Shown here: piece by piece, positions 1-6,647 of the stretch
Numbering within the stretch: position 1 is the stretch's first letter
Layout: each line of letters opens with the position of its first letter
NCBI GenBank assembly: GCA_021784375.1
Contig: JAJXSV010000078.1
Coordinates: 1-9,723, forward strand
Direction: 5' to 3'
DNA length: 9,723 nucleotides
From: Actinomycetes bacterium
Lineage (GTDB): Bacteria; Actinomycetota; Actinomycetes; S36-B12; UBA5976
Notes under the pieces: generated by a model
The model's input: only the letters and a program-made list of their open reading frames with translations
The model's database searches: none
Told to the model about the DNA's origin: nothing
Made by a program: the position numbers and the translations under genes

Positions 1-299
1 GCAGCATACTGGTGCGCCATGTCGTCCTGCCCTCGGCGCTCACCTGGATCATCGCCAGCCTCCACGTCGCGTTCGGCTTCTCCGTCATCGGCGCGATCGT
101 CGGCGAGTTCCTCGGATCGCAACATGGTCTCGGACTCGTCATCGCCACCGCACAGAACAACTTCGATCCGAACGGGGTGTTCGCCGCGATGCTCATCATC
201 GGCGCCATCGCGCTCACGGCCGAAGCCCTCATCAGCGCACTCGAGCATCGCCTGCTCGCCTGGCGCCCACCGTCCCCATCCACTGCAAACAGCAACTAG
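1..299 (+). CDS. ABC importer permease, C-terminal part (SsuC/TauC-type), 5' truncated by window edge
   Basis: This is the inner-membrane permease subunit of an ABC importer, cut by the window start; the frame runs from base 3 to the TAG at 297-299. The first visible residues, ending RHVVLPSA, match the end of the EAA loop (I-x-LP) that contacts the ATPase. Two hydrophobic helices follow: one around LTWIIASLHVAFGFSV and one around GVFAAMLIIGAIALTAEALI. They are separated by the GEFLGSQHGLG segment typical of the nitrate/sulfonate/taurine permease family (BPD_transp_1). The tail is short and polar. The stop lies 13 bp before the binding-protein start, so the two are surely co-transcribed. The GTG at 12 is not a real start; the gene begins outside the window, where an ATPase gene would also be expected. 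The family call is firm; the substrate is unknown. Confidence 0.88.
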   Translation, partial: SILVRHVVLPSALTWIIASLHVAFGFSVIGAIVGEFLGSQHGLGLVIATAQNNFDPNGVFAAMLIIGAIALTAEALISALEHRLLAWRPPSPSTANSN

Positions 300-312
300 A
301 AGAAGGAGCAAG

Positions 313-1383
313 ATGTCCATGTCACATCGCACGCTAAGGCGGACCGGCCTCGTGGTCGGCCTCGGCCTCGGCCTCGCAGGCCTCGTCGCGGCCGGGACGC
401 CAGCATTCGGTGCCCCCACGGCAGCCAAGAAGCTGCCCACGGTCACCATGATGGTCGGCGGCATCGACAAGCAGATCTACCTGCCGTACCAGCTGGCCCA
501 GGGCCTCGGCCTCTACAAGAAGTACGGCGTCGACATGCAGCTCAGCACCGAGGTCAACGGTGGCGTCGGTGCCGAGGATGCGATGGCATCGGGTCAGGTA
601 GACATGGCGGGCGCCTGGTACACGCACACCATCGACTTCCAGACCAAGGGCAAGGATGTCGTTGACATCGTGCAGTTGAGCGGCGCACCCGGCGAGCGCG
701 AGATGTGCGCGACCGGCAGCAGCGTAAAGACCGCGGGCGACTGGAAGGGTCAGTCCGTCGGCGTCACTGACCTGGGCTCGGGCACCGATGACCTCACGCT
801 GTACATGGCGTCCAAGGCCGGGCTCACGACACAGGACTTCACGCGTGTCGGCGTCGGCGCCGGCTCGACCTTCGTGGCCGCGCTGCAGCACCAGAAGATC
901 GTCTGCGGCATGACGACGCAACCCACCGTGAGCGCCATCGAGAAGCAGAACATCGGCTACTCGATGATCGACCTCTCCTCCACGGCCGGTGCCGTGAAGT
1001 GGCTTGGCGGCGCCTACCCGGCCGCCAGCGTGCTCGTGCTGAAGAGCTGGCTGGACACGCACCAGGCCGTCGCGCAGAAGGTCGTCAACGCTTTGGTGGC
1101 CACGATGCACTTCATCGCCACGCACAATGCATCCGCCATCGCTGCACACCTGCCCCCGGACTTCGTCTCCAACGCGCTCGTCACCCGTGCTGACTACGTG
1201 GCGGCGCTCAACCAGGACAAGGGTCAGTTCCTGCCCAACGGCCTGATGCCGAAGAGCGGGCCCACCACGGTGCTCAACATCCTGAAGTTCGCCGGCAAGG
1301 TGACCGGTCCGGTGAGCCTGGGCAAGACCTACACCAACAAGTACGTGCTCAAGGCCCTCAAGCTGGAGCACCTCAAGGCCTGA
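313..1383 (+). CDS. ABC transporter substrate-binding protein, NMT1/SsuA/TauA-like
   Basis: The 356-residue exported solute-binding protein of the importer whose permease lies just upstream. The N-terminus has basic residues (R6, R9, R10), a hydrophobic stretch at about 13-27 and a cleavage site after A31-F32-G33. There is no lipobox cysteine. The mature part starts with a beta strand (VTMMVGGIDKQIYLPYQLA), then GLYKKYGVDMQL and a DAMASGQVDMAG segment. This is the normal opening of the NMT1/SsuA-like type II periplasmic-binding fold. WKGQSVGVTDLGSGT is the usual second-lobe strand and phosphate- or anion-loop-like turn. AAGGAG at 303-308 lies 4 nt before the ATG at 313 and 10 nt before a second ATG at 319, so either could be used. 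Likely ligands are sulfonates, nitrate-like anions, pyrimidine precursors or similar small molecules; the sequence does not decide. Only two cysteines (132 and 198) are present. Confidence 0.88.
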   Translation: MSMSHRTLRRTGLVVGLGLGLAGLVAAGTPAFGAPTAAKKLPTVTMMVGGIDKQIYLPYQLAQGLGLYKKYGVDMQLSTEVNGGVGAEDAMASGQVDMAGAWYTHTIDFQTKGKDVVDIVQLSGAPGEREMCATGSSVKTAGDWKGQSVGVTDLGSGTDDLTLYMASKAGLTTQDFTRVGVGAGSTFVAALQHQKIVCGMTTQPTVSAIEKQNIGYSMIDLSSTAGAVKWLGGAYPAASVLVLKSWLDTHQAVAQKVVNALVATMHFIATHNASAIAAHLPPDFVSNALVTRADYVAALNQDKGQFLPNGLMPKSGPTTVLNILKFAGKVTGPVSLGKTYTNKYVLKALKLEHLKA

Positions 1384-1397
1384 TGTCCGGGCTCCTG

Positions 1398-1454
1398 CCC
1401 CATGCAGGATTCGGTGGGTGGCGCCTGCGGGTGCCACCCACCGAACGCATGGGG
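1398..1454 (+). terminator. Long two-part hairpin after the ABC operon
   Basis: The inner stem pairs 1410-1425 with 1430-1445 (16 bp with one G.U pair, TGCG loop). An outer stem pairs CCCCATGC (1398-1405) with GCATGGGG (1447-1454) across a small asymmetric internal loop. It starts 15 nt after the stop codon of the binding protein. No T-run follows, so a classical intrinsic terminator is not certain; U-less hairpin terminators are commonly proposed in high-GC actinobacteria. It could also stabilise the 3' end of the transport mRNA. Confidence 0.6.
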
Positions 1455-1473
1455 CGCCCACGCAGGGCACCGC

Positions 1474-1500
1474 GGCCGCGCAGCCGGTGGCCGCGCGGCC
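1474..1500. repeat. Second inverted repeat, GGCCGCGC / GCGCGGCC
   Basis: Perfect 8-bp arms at 1474-1481 and 1493-1500 with an 11-nt loop. It lies between the long hairpin and the methyltransferase ribosome binding site. It could be part of the termination region or a 5' leader structure of the next gene. It is very GC-rich, so chance is a real possibility. Confidence 0.45.
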
Positions 1501-1528
1501 GATAACGTCTACGACGGAGGTGGAAGCC

Positions 1529-2308
1529 ATGCCGGGAGACGCATCCGACCGCAACTGGTTCGATGCCGGTGGCGAGCAGTACTCGCGCTTCCGCCCCACC
1601 TACCCGCCGGAACTGGCCGAGCGATTGGCCGCCGCGGCACCAGCCCGACGTCTCGCCGTCGATGTCGGCTGCGGCAACGGCCAACTCACGCGACTGCTGG
1701 CGGGCCAGTTCGAGCAGGTCGTCGGCATCGACGCGAGCGCGGACCAGATCGCACACGCTGACCCGCACGAGCGCGTGGTCTACCGGCGCGCGGCGGCGGA
1801 ATCGCTGCCCTTCGATGACGGGACCGTCGATTGCGTCACGGCCGCACAGGCGGCGCACTGGTTCGACCTCCCCGCGTTCTACGCCGAGGTGGCACGCATC
1901 GCCGCGCCGGGCGCCGTCGTCGCCCTCGTGAGTTACGGCATCGCCACCATCGACGACGAGCGGGTCGATGCCCGGTTCCGGGCCCTCCACCGCGACCAAC
2001 TCGGCCACTTCTGGCCACCGGAGCGGCAGCACGTCGATGAGGGCTACCGCAGCTTCGACTTCCCGTTCATGGAATGGGAGCCGGAGCCGCTCGCCATCGA
2101 GCGAGCGCTCGATGCGCAGGCACTGCTCGGCTACGTCTCCACCTGGTCCGCGGTCCGAGCGGCCCGCGACGCCGGCGCCGGGGCCCTGCTCATTGCCTTC
2201 GCGGCCGACCTCGCCGAACTGTGGCCACCGCAACGTGCGACCCTCCGGATCACCTGGCCCGTGACGATGCGCATCGGACAGGTCGCGGGGGGCCCCACGC
2301 GAGCCTGA
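1529..2308 (+). CDS. Class I SAM-dependent methyltransferase (Methyltransf_11 type)
   Basis: A 259-residue cytosolic methyltransferase of unknown substrate. The N-terminus carries the signature FDAGGEQYSRFRPTYPPEL (11-29) common to a group of bacterial methyltransferases distantly related to trans-aconitate methyltransferase. SAM-binding motif I is DVGCGNG (45-51), the ribose-binding acidic residue is D68 in GIDAS, the LPF segment (93-95) precedes motif II, and AAQAAHWFD (105-113) is the typical motif in this group. The start is set by GGAGG at 1516-1520, 8 nt before the ATG; the frame is open further upstream, but through the hairpin region and without a site. The C-terminal half (about 140-259) is a cap and substrate region that I cannot assign. 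A GATAAC at 1501-1506 could be a -10 element, which would fit separate transcription from the ABC genes. Confidence 0.85.
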   Translation: MPGDASDRNWFDAGGEQYSRFRPTYPPELAERLAAAAPARRLAVDVGCGNGQLTRLLAGQFEQVVGIDASADQIAHADPHERVVYRRAAAESLPFDDGTVDCVTAAQAAHWFDLPAFYAEVARIAAPGAVVALVSYGIATIDDERVDARFRALHRDQLGHFWPPERQHVDEGYRSFDFPFMEWEPEPLAIERALDAQALLGYVSTWSAVRAARDAGAGALLIAFAADLAELWPPQRATLRITWPVTMRIGQVAGGPTRA

Positions 2309-2314
2309 TCCACT

Positions 2315-2328
2315 GCGCCTGTGGGCGC
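2315..2328. terminator. Small hairpin between convergent genes
   Basis: GCGCC (2315-2319) and GGCGC (2324-2328) pair around a TGTG loop in the 33-bp gap between the stops of the methyltransferase and the symporter. It is symmetric, so it could serve both strands. The stem is short and there is no T-run, so the call is tentative. Confidence 0.35.
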
Positions 2329-2341
2329 GAGTCGGCGCTCC

Positions 2342-3766
2342 TCATCCGGCTGGGGTTCGCTCCGCTCGGGCCGCACGACGGGCGCTGAGTTCGCTCATGA
2401 TCTCCGCGAACCGCGTATCGGTGAGGCGGTAGAAGGCCATTGCCACACAGGCGAGGACGATCACCCCTGCCGGGAGGAGCCCGATGCCCATCTTCACGCC
2501 GTTGATGGTCTGCTCGGTCTGCGAACCGTGCGGCAGTTGCGTGAGGGCATCCTTGTTGTAGGCGAAGATGCCAAGCGCAGCAACGCCGATCGACCCGCCG
2601 ATGGCCTGGCCCATCTTGCGCGTGAACGAGAACATCGAATAGGTGAGCCCCTCGATGCGCTTGTCCGTGCGCCACTCGCCGTATTCCACGGTGTCCGCCT
2701 CCAGGGCCCACATGAGCGTGTTCACGCCGCCGACGCCGAGGTTGTACACGGCCCAACCGATGAGCGGCATGACGATCGCACCGAGGCTCCCGGACTCACC
2801 GGCCCAGAGCCTGGGCGTGGGGGCCTGCCACAGGATGAGTCCGCCCACCAGGGCGATGGCGCCGAAGGCCAGGTAGCCGTGCTTCTTGCCGATGGTGCGC
2901 ACCACGAAGGGGATGGTCGTGGAGGCCAGCACCACGCATAGGCTCCCGGTCAGGCTCAGGTAGATGAAGTAGTTGGCGTTGCCGAGCACGTCACGCGCGT
3001 AGTACACGCCGAGCGCCTGTCCGAGGAACATGGCGGTGAGGAAGAGCAGCGAGGACCCACAGAGCAGGAGGAGCGGCCCGTTCTTCGCTGCCACCCTGAT
3101 GCTCTCTCGCAGCCGCACCGACGGCGACGTCCGCTGCACCTGCTCCTTGGCCGTGCGGAAGAGCAGCGCGTACAGGGCCAACCCGAACACGCCGAAGGCC
3201 AGCGTGGTCGTCGTCAGCGCATGCTGCAGACCCGGCGCATTGCCCTTGTTCGACTGCACCTGCGGAGACACCACGACGGCGATGAGCAGCATGGTCGCGG
3301 TGCTGCCGCCGACACGGAAGGCGGCGAGCTTCGCGCGCTCCGCGGACACCTGCGTCATCGCGGCGGCCAGTGACCCGTAGGGGATGTTCACGAGTGAGTA
3401 GAGCAGGCCCATCAGCGCGTAGGAGCCGTAGGCCCACAGCATCTTCTGCCCCATGCTCAGGCTGGACGGCACGGAGAAGCAGACGATGGACGACACCAAC
3501 AGCGGCGCGGATCCGAACAGGAAGAAGGGGCGGAACTTGCCCCAGCGCGTCATCGTCTTGTCCACCAGTTGTCCCGCGAACAGGTCTGCCAGTGCGTCCC
3601 AGAACCGCACCACGAAGATGAGCGTGGCGATGGCCGCTGCCTCGGCGCCGATCACATCCGTGTAGTAGAGGATGAGGAAGCTGGTGACCATGGAGAAGGA
3701 CAGATTGTTGGCGGCATCCCCCGCCGCGTAGCCCAGGTACTGACTCCTGCCGAGCCTCTGCATCAT
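2342..3766 (-). CDS. GPH-family (MelB/XylP/UidB-like) sugar:cation symporter
   Basis: A 474-residue inner-membrane secondary transporter of the glycoside-pentoside-hexuronide:cation symporter family within the MFS; 12 hydrophobic segments are expected and the length is normal. Diagnostic segments, counted from the first ATG, are GYAAGDAANN (12-21), FWDALADLFAGQLVDKTMTRWGK shortened here to its key residues W56, D57, D61, D69, R74, W75, G76, K77, then NIPYGSLAAAMT in the first half and EYGEWRTDKRIEGLTYS near the tenth helix. D57 and D61 correspond to the MelB cation-site aspartates (55 and 59), while the MelB Asn58 position is Ala60. AGGGA lies 4 nt before the first ATG and 7 nt before the second (3761-3763), so the true start may be one codon later. 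The minus-strand frame stays open far upstream to about 5203, but that part is antisense to the next gene. The substrate is likely a sugar or glycoside; which one is unknown. Confidence 0.88.
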   Translation of the reverse strand: MMQRLGRSQYLGYAAGDAANNLSFSMVTSFLILYYTDVIGAEAAAIATLIFVVRFWDALADLFAGQLVDKTMTRWGKFRPFFLFGSAPLLVSSIVCFSVPSSLSMGQKMLWAYGSYALMGLLYSLVNIPYGSLAAAMTQVSAERAKLAAFRVGGSTATMLLIAVVVSPQVQSNKGNAPGLQHALTTTTLAFGVFGLALYALLFRTAKEQVQRTSPSVRLRESIRVAAKNGPLLLLCGSSLLFLTAMFLGQALGVYYARDVLGNANYFIYLSLTGSLCVVLASTTIPFVVRTIGKKHGYLAFGAIALVGGLILWQAPTPRLWAGESGSLGAIVMPLIGWAVYNLGVGGVNTLMWALEADTVEYGEWRTDKRIEGLTYSMFSFTRKMGQAIGGSIGVAALGIFAYNKDALTQLPHGSQTEQTINGVKMGIGLLPAGVIVLACVAMAFYRLTDTRFAEIMSELSARRAARAERTPAG

Positions 3767-4006
3767 GCACTCCCTCGTGCGAGCACCGGGTTCCGCGCCC
3801 GGCCGCGCAGACAAGTATCGGAGCCGATGACCGCAGCGCGAAGTCGTTTCCCTCGCTTGCCAACGGCCGCCACACCGGCCCGGACGGTCCACGTCCATCG
3901 GAGACCGCCGTCCATCGGGCCGATGGTCGCGGAGCCCGGGTGCGAGCGCGTCACCGGTTCCGCACGCAGTCCCGCACTGGGAGAATCGGGCAACCGGAGG
4001 AACCCC
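3767..4006. promoter_or_regulatory. Divergent promoter region with ATCGG/CCGAT dyads
   Basis: This 240-bp spacer separates the start of the symporter (minus) from that of the CtlX-like gene (plus) and should hold both promoters. Visible dyads are ATCGG-AG-CCGAT at 3817-3828 and CCATCGG-G-CCGATGG at 3912-3926, plus a CGTCCATCGG direct repeat at 3892-3901 and 3909-3918. A GATACT on the minus strand (3814-3819) could be the -10 of the symporter and overlaps the first dyad; I see no good -35. GGAGG at 3996-4000 is the ribosome binding site of the plus-strand gene. Operator function is inferred from symmetry and position only. Confidence 0.4.
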
Positions 4007-4939
4007 ATGGCACTGTCCGCTCAGGCACCGTCGAGCGTCTTCATGATCCGACCCCACGCCTTCCTGCCCAATCCGCAGACGGCTGCCGACAACGGCTTCC
4101 AACGCGGCACGGCGATCGAGGTGGATGCCGACCGCGCACTGTCGGAAGCGGACGGGCTCATCGCGCTGCTGCGCGCCAACGGCGTCCGCGTGCACACCTT
4201 CGACGACCTGGGTACCGACACACCCGACTCGGTCTTCCCCAACAACTGGTGCTCCACGCATGCGGGCGGCCATGTGGTCATCTATCCGATGTTCGCCGAG
4301 AACCGTCGGCGTGAACGCCGGTGGGACGTGGTGGAGATGCTGAAGCGCGCCTACCGCGTGCAGGACGTCATCGACTACTCGGGCCTCGAGCCCGACGGCG
4401 TGTTCCTCGAAGGCACGGGTGCCATGGTCCTGGATCATCTGCAGCGCATCGCCTATGTGTGCCGTTCCAATCGTGCGGACCCGGTCGCTCTGGAGCGATT
4501 CGCCACCCAACTGAACTTCGAACCCATCGCCTTCGACGCCACCGATGCGTTCGGCGCGGCGATCTACCACACCAATGTGCTCATGTGCGTCGCCACCGAA
4601 TTCGCACTCGTCGGCCTCGACTGCATCGCCGACACGGCGCGCCGGGCCGAGGTGCGCGCGCGGCTGGTCGAATCCGGGCGCGACGTCATCGCACTCACGC
4701 AGGCGCAGATCGCCGAGTTCTGTGGCAACGCCATGGAACTCACCGGCGCGGATGGCCGCTTGCTCGTGATGTCGACGCGAGCCCGCGCGGCACTGAAGGA
4801 CGATCAGGTCGAGGTGATCGAGCGCAGTGCGCGCATCCTGACCGCCGACGTGACCACCATCGAGATGGCGGGTGGCTCCGTGCGTTGCATGATCGCCGGC
4901 ATCCACCTCTCGCCTCGCAGCGACCGCGTCAGCCGCTGA
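4007..4939 (+). CDS. ctlX: CtlX-type arginine deiminase-related hydrolase (citrulline utilization hydrolase family)
   Basis: A 310-residue cytosolic enzyme of the guanidine-modifying (amidinotransferase/arginine deiminase) superfamily. Family-typical blocks run in order: MIRPHAFLPNPQT near the N-terminus, SVFPNNW (N79, N80, W81), YPMFAENRRRERR, FLEGTGAMVLD (E135), YHTNVLMC (H188) and GGSVRCMIAG near the end (C294). By family logic C294 is the nucleophile that forms a covalent thiol-linked intermediate, with H188 and E135 as catalytic partners. CtlX of Francisella is known as a citrulline ureidase, giving ornithine, ammonia and CO2; other members may act on arginine. GGAGG at 3996-4000, 6 nt before the ATG, decides the start. 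No arginine-pathway genes are adjacent. Family membership is clear; the exact substrate is inferred. Confidence 0.85.
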   Translation: MALSAQAPSSVFMIRPHAFLPNPQTAADNGFQRGTAIEVDADRALSEADGLIALLRANGVRVHTFDDLGTDTPDSVFPNNWCSTHAGGHVVIYPMFAENRRRERRWDVVEMLKRAYRVQDVIDYSGLEPDGVFLEGTGAMVLDHLQRIAYVCRSNRADPVALERFATQLNFEPIAFDATDAFGAAIYHTNVLMCVATEFALVGLDCIADTARRAEVRARLVESGRDVIALTQAQIAEFCGNAMELTGADGRLLVMSTRARAALKDDQVEVIERSARILTADVTTIEMAGGSVRCMIAGIHLSPRSDRVSR

Positions 4940-4994
4940 GGGCGGCGGCGCGTCCGCCCGGTGGTGGCGGTCCGCACGGGAGCGAAGTCGACGC

Positions 4995-5019
4995 GCGCAC
5001 GGCCCGCGCGCCGTGGCGC
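4995..5019. terminator. Possible hairpin between convergent ctlX-like and SDR genes
   Basis: CACGGC (4998-5003) and GCCGTG (5010-5015) form a 6-bp stem with a 6-nt loop, extended by three pairs past a bulged G at 5016. It lies in the 79-bp convergent gap and just touches the SDR stop codon. There is no T-run and the surroundings are GC-rich, so confidence is low. Confidence 0.3.
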
Positions 5020-5849
5020 TACCTGCCCGTGCCCGTCGCCATCCCGATGAGCGCATCGAATGCACGATCCGGCAGCATCCGGCGCAGCGCGATGAGTGGC
5101 TTGGCGCCGAAGCCGATGGCGTACCGCGTCCGCGGCCTCGACGCCGTGACGGCCCGCCCGATGGCATTGGCGACCACCGTGGGTGCCGAGTTCCGTCGCG
5201 CACTCGCCGGATCGCTCAACGCCCTGGCCATGGCCTGCGCCTGGGCTGCGTACGCGCGGTGCGCAGAGGCCGTGCGCAGTCCGTCGGCGGCAATGGCTCC
5301 CCACTCTGTGGCGATGCCCCCCGGCTCGATGATGACGACGTTGATCCCGAAGGGCTTGACCTCCATGCGCAGACAGTCGCTGATGGCTTCGAGTGCGAAC
5401 TTCGTGCCGTGGTACCAGCCGCCCATGGGGGTGTGGATCTTCCCGCCCATGGAGGTGATGTTCACGATGGTGCCGGATCGCTGGTTCCGCATGTGCGGCA
5501 GGACGAGCTGCGTCAGGCGGGCCGCGCCGAAGACGTTGACCTCGAACTGGCGTCGCGCCTCGTCGAGCGGCACGTCCTCCAGGGCCCCGTACGCGCCGTA
5601 CCCCGCGTTGTTCACGAGGACGTCGATGCGTCCCGTCTCGGCCATCACCTGTTCCACCGCAGCGACCATCGATGCCTCGTCGGTGACATCGAGGGCGAGC
5701 ACCCGGATGCCGTCGGAGAGCAGCTCCTGCATGCGCTCCACCCGGCGAGCGGCCGCATAGACGGTGAAGCCGAGTGTGGCCAGGCGGCGGGCGGTGGCCG
5801 CTCCGATGCCGGAGGAGCCCCCGGTGACGAGCGCCGTTCTGTCGGTCAT
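5019..5849 (-). CDS. Short-chain dehydrogenase/reductase (classical SDR)
   Basis: A 276-residue NAD(P)-dependent oxidoreductase. The cofactor motif TGGSSGIG is at 9-16, the Rossmann strand ends in ALDVTD (52-57), and NNAG is at 80-83. The catalytic set is N105, S133 (in NITSMGG), Y146 and K150 (YHGTK). IEPGGIATEWG (174-184) is the PG motif that closes over the nicotinamide. The basic residues after the second strand (AAARR, 32-36) favour NADP(H). The last 80 or so residues resemble the retinol-dehydrogenase-like or YusZ-like SDRs, so a hydrophobic alcohol or aldehyde substrate is possible, but this is inference. GGGAG lies 7 nt before the ATG. The gene diverges from a TetR regulator with two operator-like dyads in the 93-bp spacer, so it is probably repressed by that protein and induced by its substrate. 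Confidence 0.9.
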   Translation of the reverse strand: MTDRTALVTGGSSGIGAATARRLATLGFTVYAAARRVERMQELLSDGIRVLALDVTDEASMVAAVEQVMAETGRIDVLVNNAGYGAYGALEDVPLDEARRQFEVNVFGAARLTQLVLPHMRNQRSGTIVNITSMGGKIHTPMGGWYHGTKFALEAISDCLRMEVKPFGINVVIIEPGGIATEWGAIAADGLRTASAHRAYAAQAQAMARALSDPASARRNSAPTVVANAIGRAVTASRPRTRYAIGFGAKPLIALRRMLPDRAFDALIGMATGTGR

Positions 5850-5860
5850 CGCAAACTCCC

Positions 5861-5915
5861 TTGTAAGATGAACTGTGGTTCAGATAGGTATATGATGAAC
5901 TACGATTCACATTGA
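5861..5915. promoter_or_regulatory. Double TetR operator and divergent promoter
   Basis: Two matching dyads share GATGAACT and TTCA. The first is TGAAC-TGTG-GTTCA (5869-5882, perfect 5-bp arms); the second is TGAAC-TACG-ATTCA (5896-5909, one mismatch). Their centres are 27 bp apart. TATGAT at 5891-5896 is a good -10 for the regulator gene and sits between them. The stretch is clearly AT-richer than its surroundings, as expected of a promoter. Binding of the adjacent TetR protein here would block both divergent genes; this is inferred from position and symmetry. Confidence 0.65.
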
Positions 5916-5942
5916 ATGCAAGCGCGTGCCAAGGAGCGACCG

Positions 5943-6500
5943 ATGTCCAAGCCCCAGCGGGCGGATGCCGTCCGGAACCGTGGGCGGATCCTCGAGGCGG
6001 CGCGTCAGCTCATCGCAAGGCATGGCGCCGAGATTGGCATGGACGAGCTGGCGGCCGCCGCCGGCGTGGCGGTCGGGACCCTGTACCGGCACTTCCCCAC
6101 CAAGTCGCACCTGGTGCGTGCGGTCCTCGACGAATACGCCGAACGCGTTGCCGACGAAGCGGAGTCGGCACTCCAACGCGTGCAGGCAGGCAGCCCGGCC
6201 ATGGAGGAGCTGCAGCGCTACCTGCGCTGGGTGGTACGCATCTCCAGCACCAATCACGCCGCGAAGGCCATCGCCGAGGGCCTGCTGCAGCCTGCGCTCG
6301 ACGGGGACCTGGAGGCTCGCGCCGCGCAGGCCATCACGCGGGTCATGGAGTCTGCCGTGCGCCAGGGTGGGTTGCGGAGCGACATCTCCATCGACGACGT
6401 GTACCTCATCGTCGGAACCGCGCCCTACGGCCAACCGGAGGCCACCCTCACGCGTTGGCTCGACCTCATGCTGCCGTCACTCCGGGCCACCTCGGCCTGA
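5943..6500 (+). CDS. TetR-family transcriptional repressor
   Basis: A 185-residue DNA-binding regulator of normal TetR length. The N-terminal TetR_N domain (about 12-58) contains RILEAARQLIARHG, then MDELAAAAGVAVGTLYRHFPTK. The helix-turn-helix spans about 33-51, and VGTLYRHF is the recognition helix. The C-terminal half (about 75-185) is the ligand and dimer domain and cannot be matched to a ligand. AAGGAG at 5931-5936, 6 nt before the ATG at 5943, sets this start; an in-frame ATG at 5916 would add nine residues but lacks a site and lies close to the operator. It is divergent from the SDR gene and faces the double dyad at 5869-5909, so it very likely controls itself and that dehydrogenase. 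Confidence 0.9.
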   Translation: MSKPQRADAVRNRGRILEAARQLIARHGAEIGMDELAAAAGVAVGTLYRHFPTKSHLVRAVLDEYAERVADEAESALQRVQAGSPAMEELQRYLRWVVRISSTNHAAKAIAEGLLQPALDGDLEARAAQAITRVMESAVRQGGLRSDISIDDVYLIVGTAPYGQPEATLTRWLDLMLPSLRATSA

Positions 6501-6515
6501 GGAGCCGCTGCCCGT

Positions 6516-6534
6516 TCGGGGTGGCCACACCCGA
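6516..6534 (+). terminator. Possible terminator after the TetR gene
   Basis: TCGGGGT and ACACCCGA pair around a GGCC loop with one bulged A, 16 nt past the TetR stop. The stem is about 7 bp and there is no T-run, so this is a weak call. Confidence 0.3.
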
Positions 6535-6593
6535 CCCCGACCACCCACCGCAGGCGCTGCTGCGACTCGGCGATCACCGCCCATCAGCACCAG

Positions 6594-6626
6594 TTGACAC
6601 GCGTTCACGCCTGGTGGGCGTAGCGT
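6594..6626 (+). promoter_or_regulatory. Possible promoter for the DUF4236 gene
   Basis: A perfect TTGACA (6594-6599) lies about 50 bp before the start codon. The best TAnnnT downstream is TAGCGT (6621-6626), but the 21-bp spacer is longer than the usual 16-19, so the -10 assignment is doubtful. Confidence 0.3.
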
Positions 6627-6647
6627 GCACACATCGGGGGGTGGGCC

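Noticed and set aside
19..312. Upstream in-frame extension of the binding protein
   Set aside because: It is a shifted reading of the permease end, Ser/Pro/Arg-rich, and a proper signal peptide begins at 313 after AAGGAG.
334..1599. Long minus-strand open frame opposite the ABC binding protein
   Set aside because: It mirrors a well-supported gene in a GC-rich genome where antisense frames lack stops; no motif or ribosome binding site supports it.
3767..5203. Minus-strand frame open for about 480 codons upstream of the symporter start, opposite the ctlX-like gene
   Set aside because: Its translation is low-complexity Arg/Gly/His-rich sequence with no domain, it is antisense to a gene with clear family motifs, and the symporter has its own start with an AGGGA site at 3771-3775.
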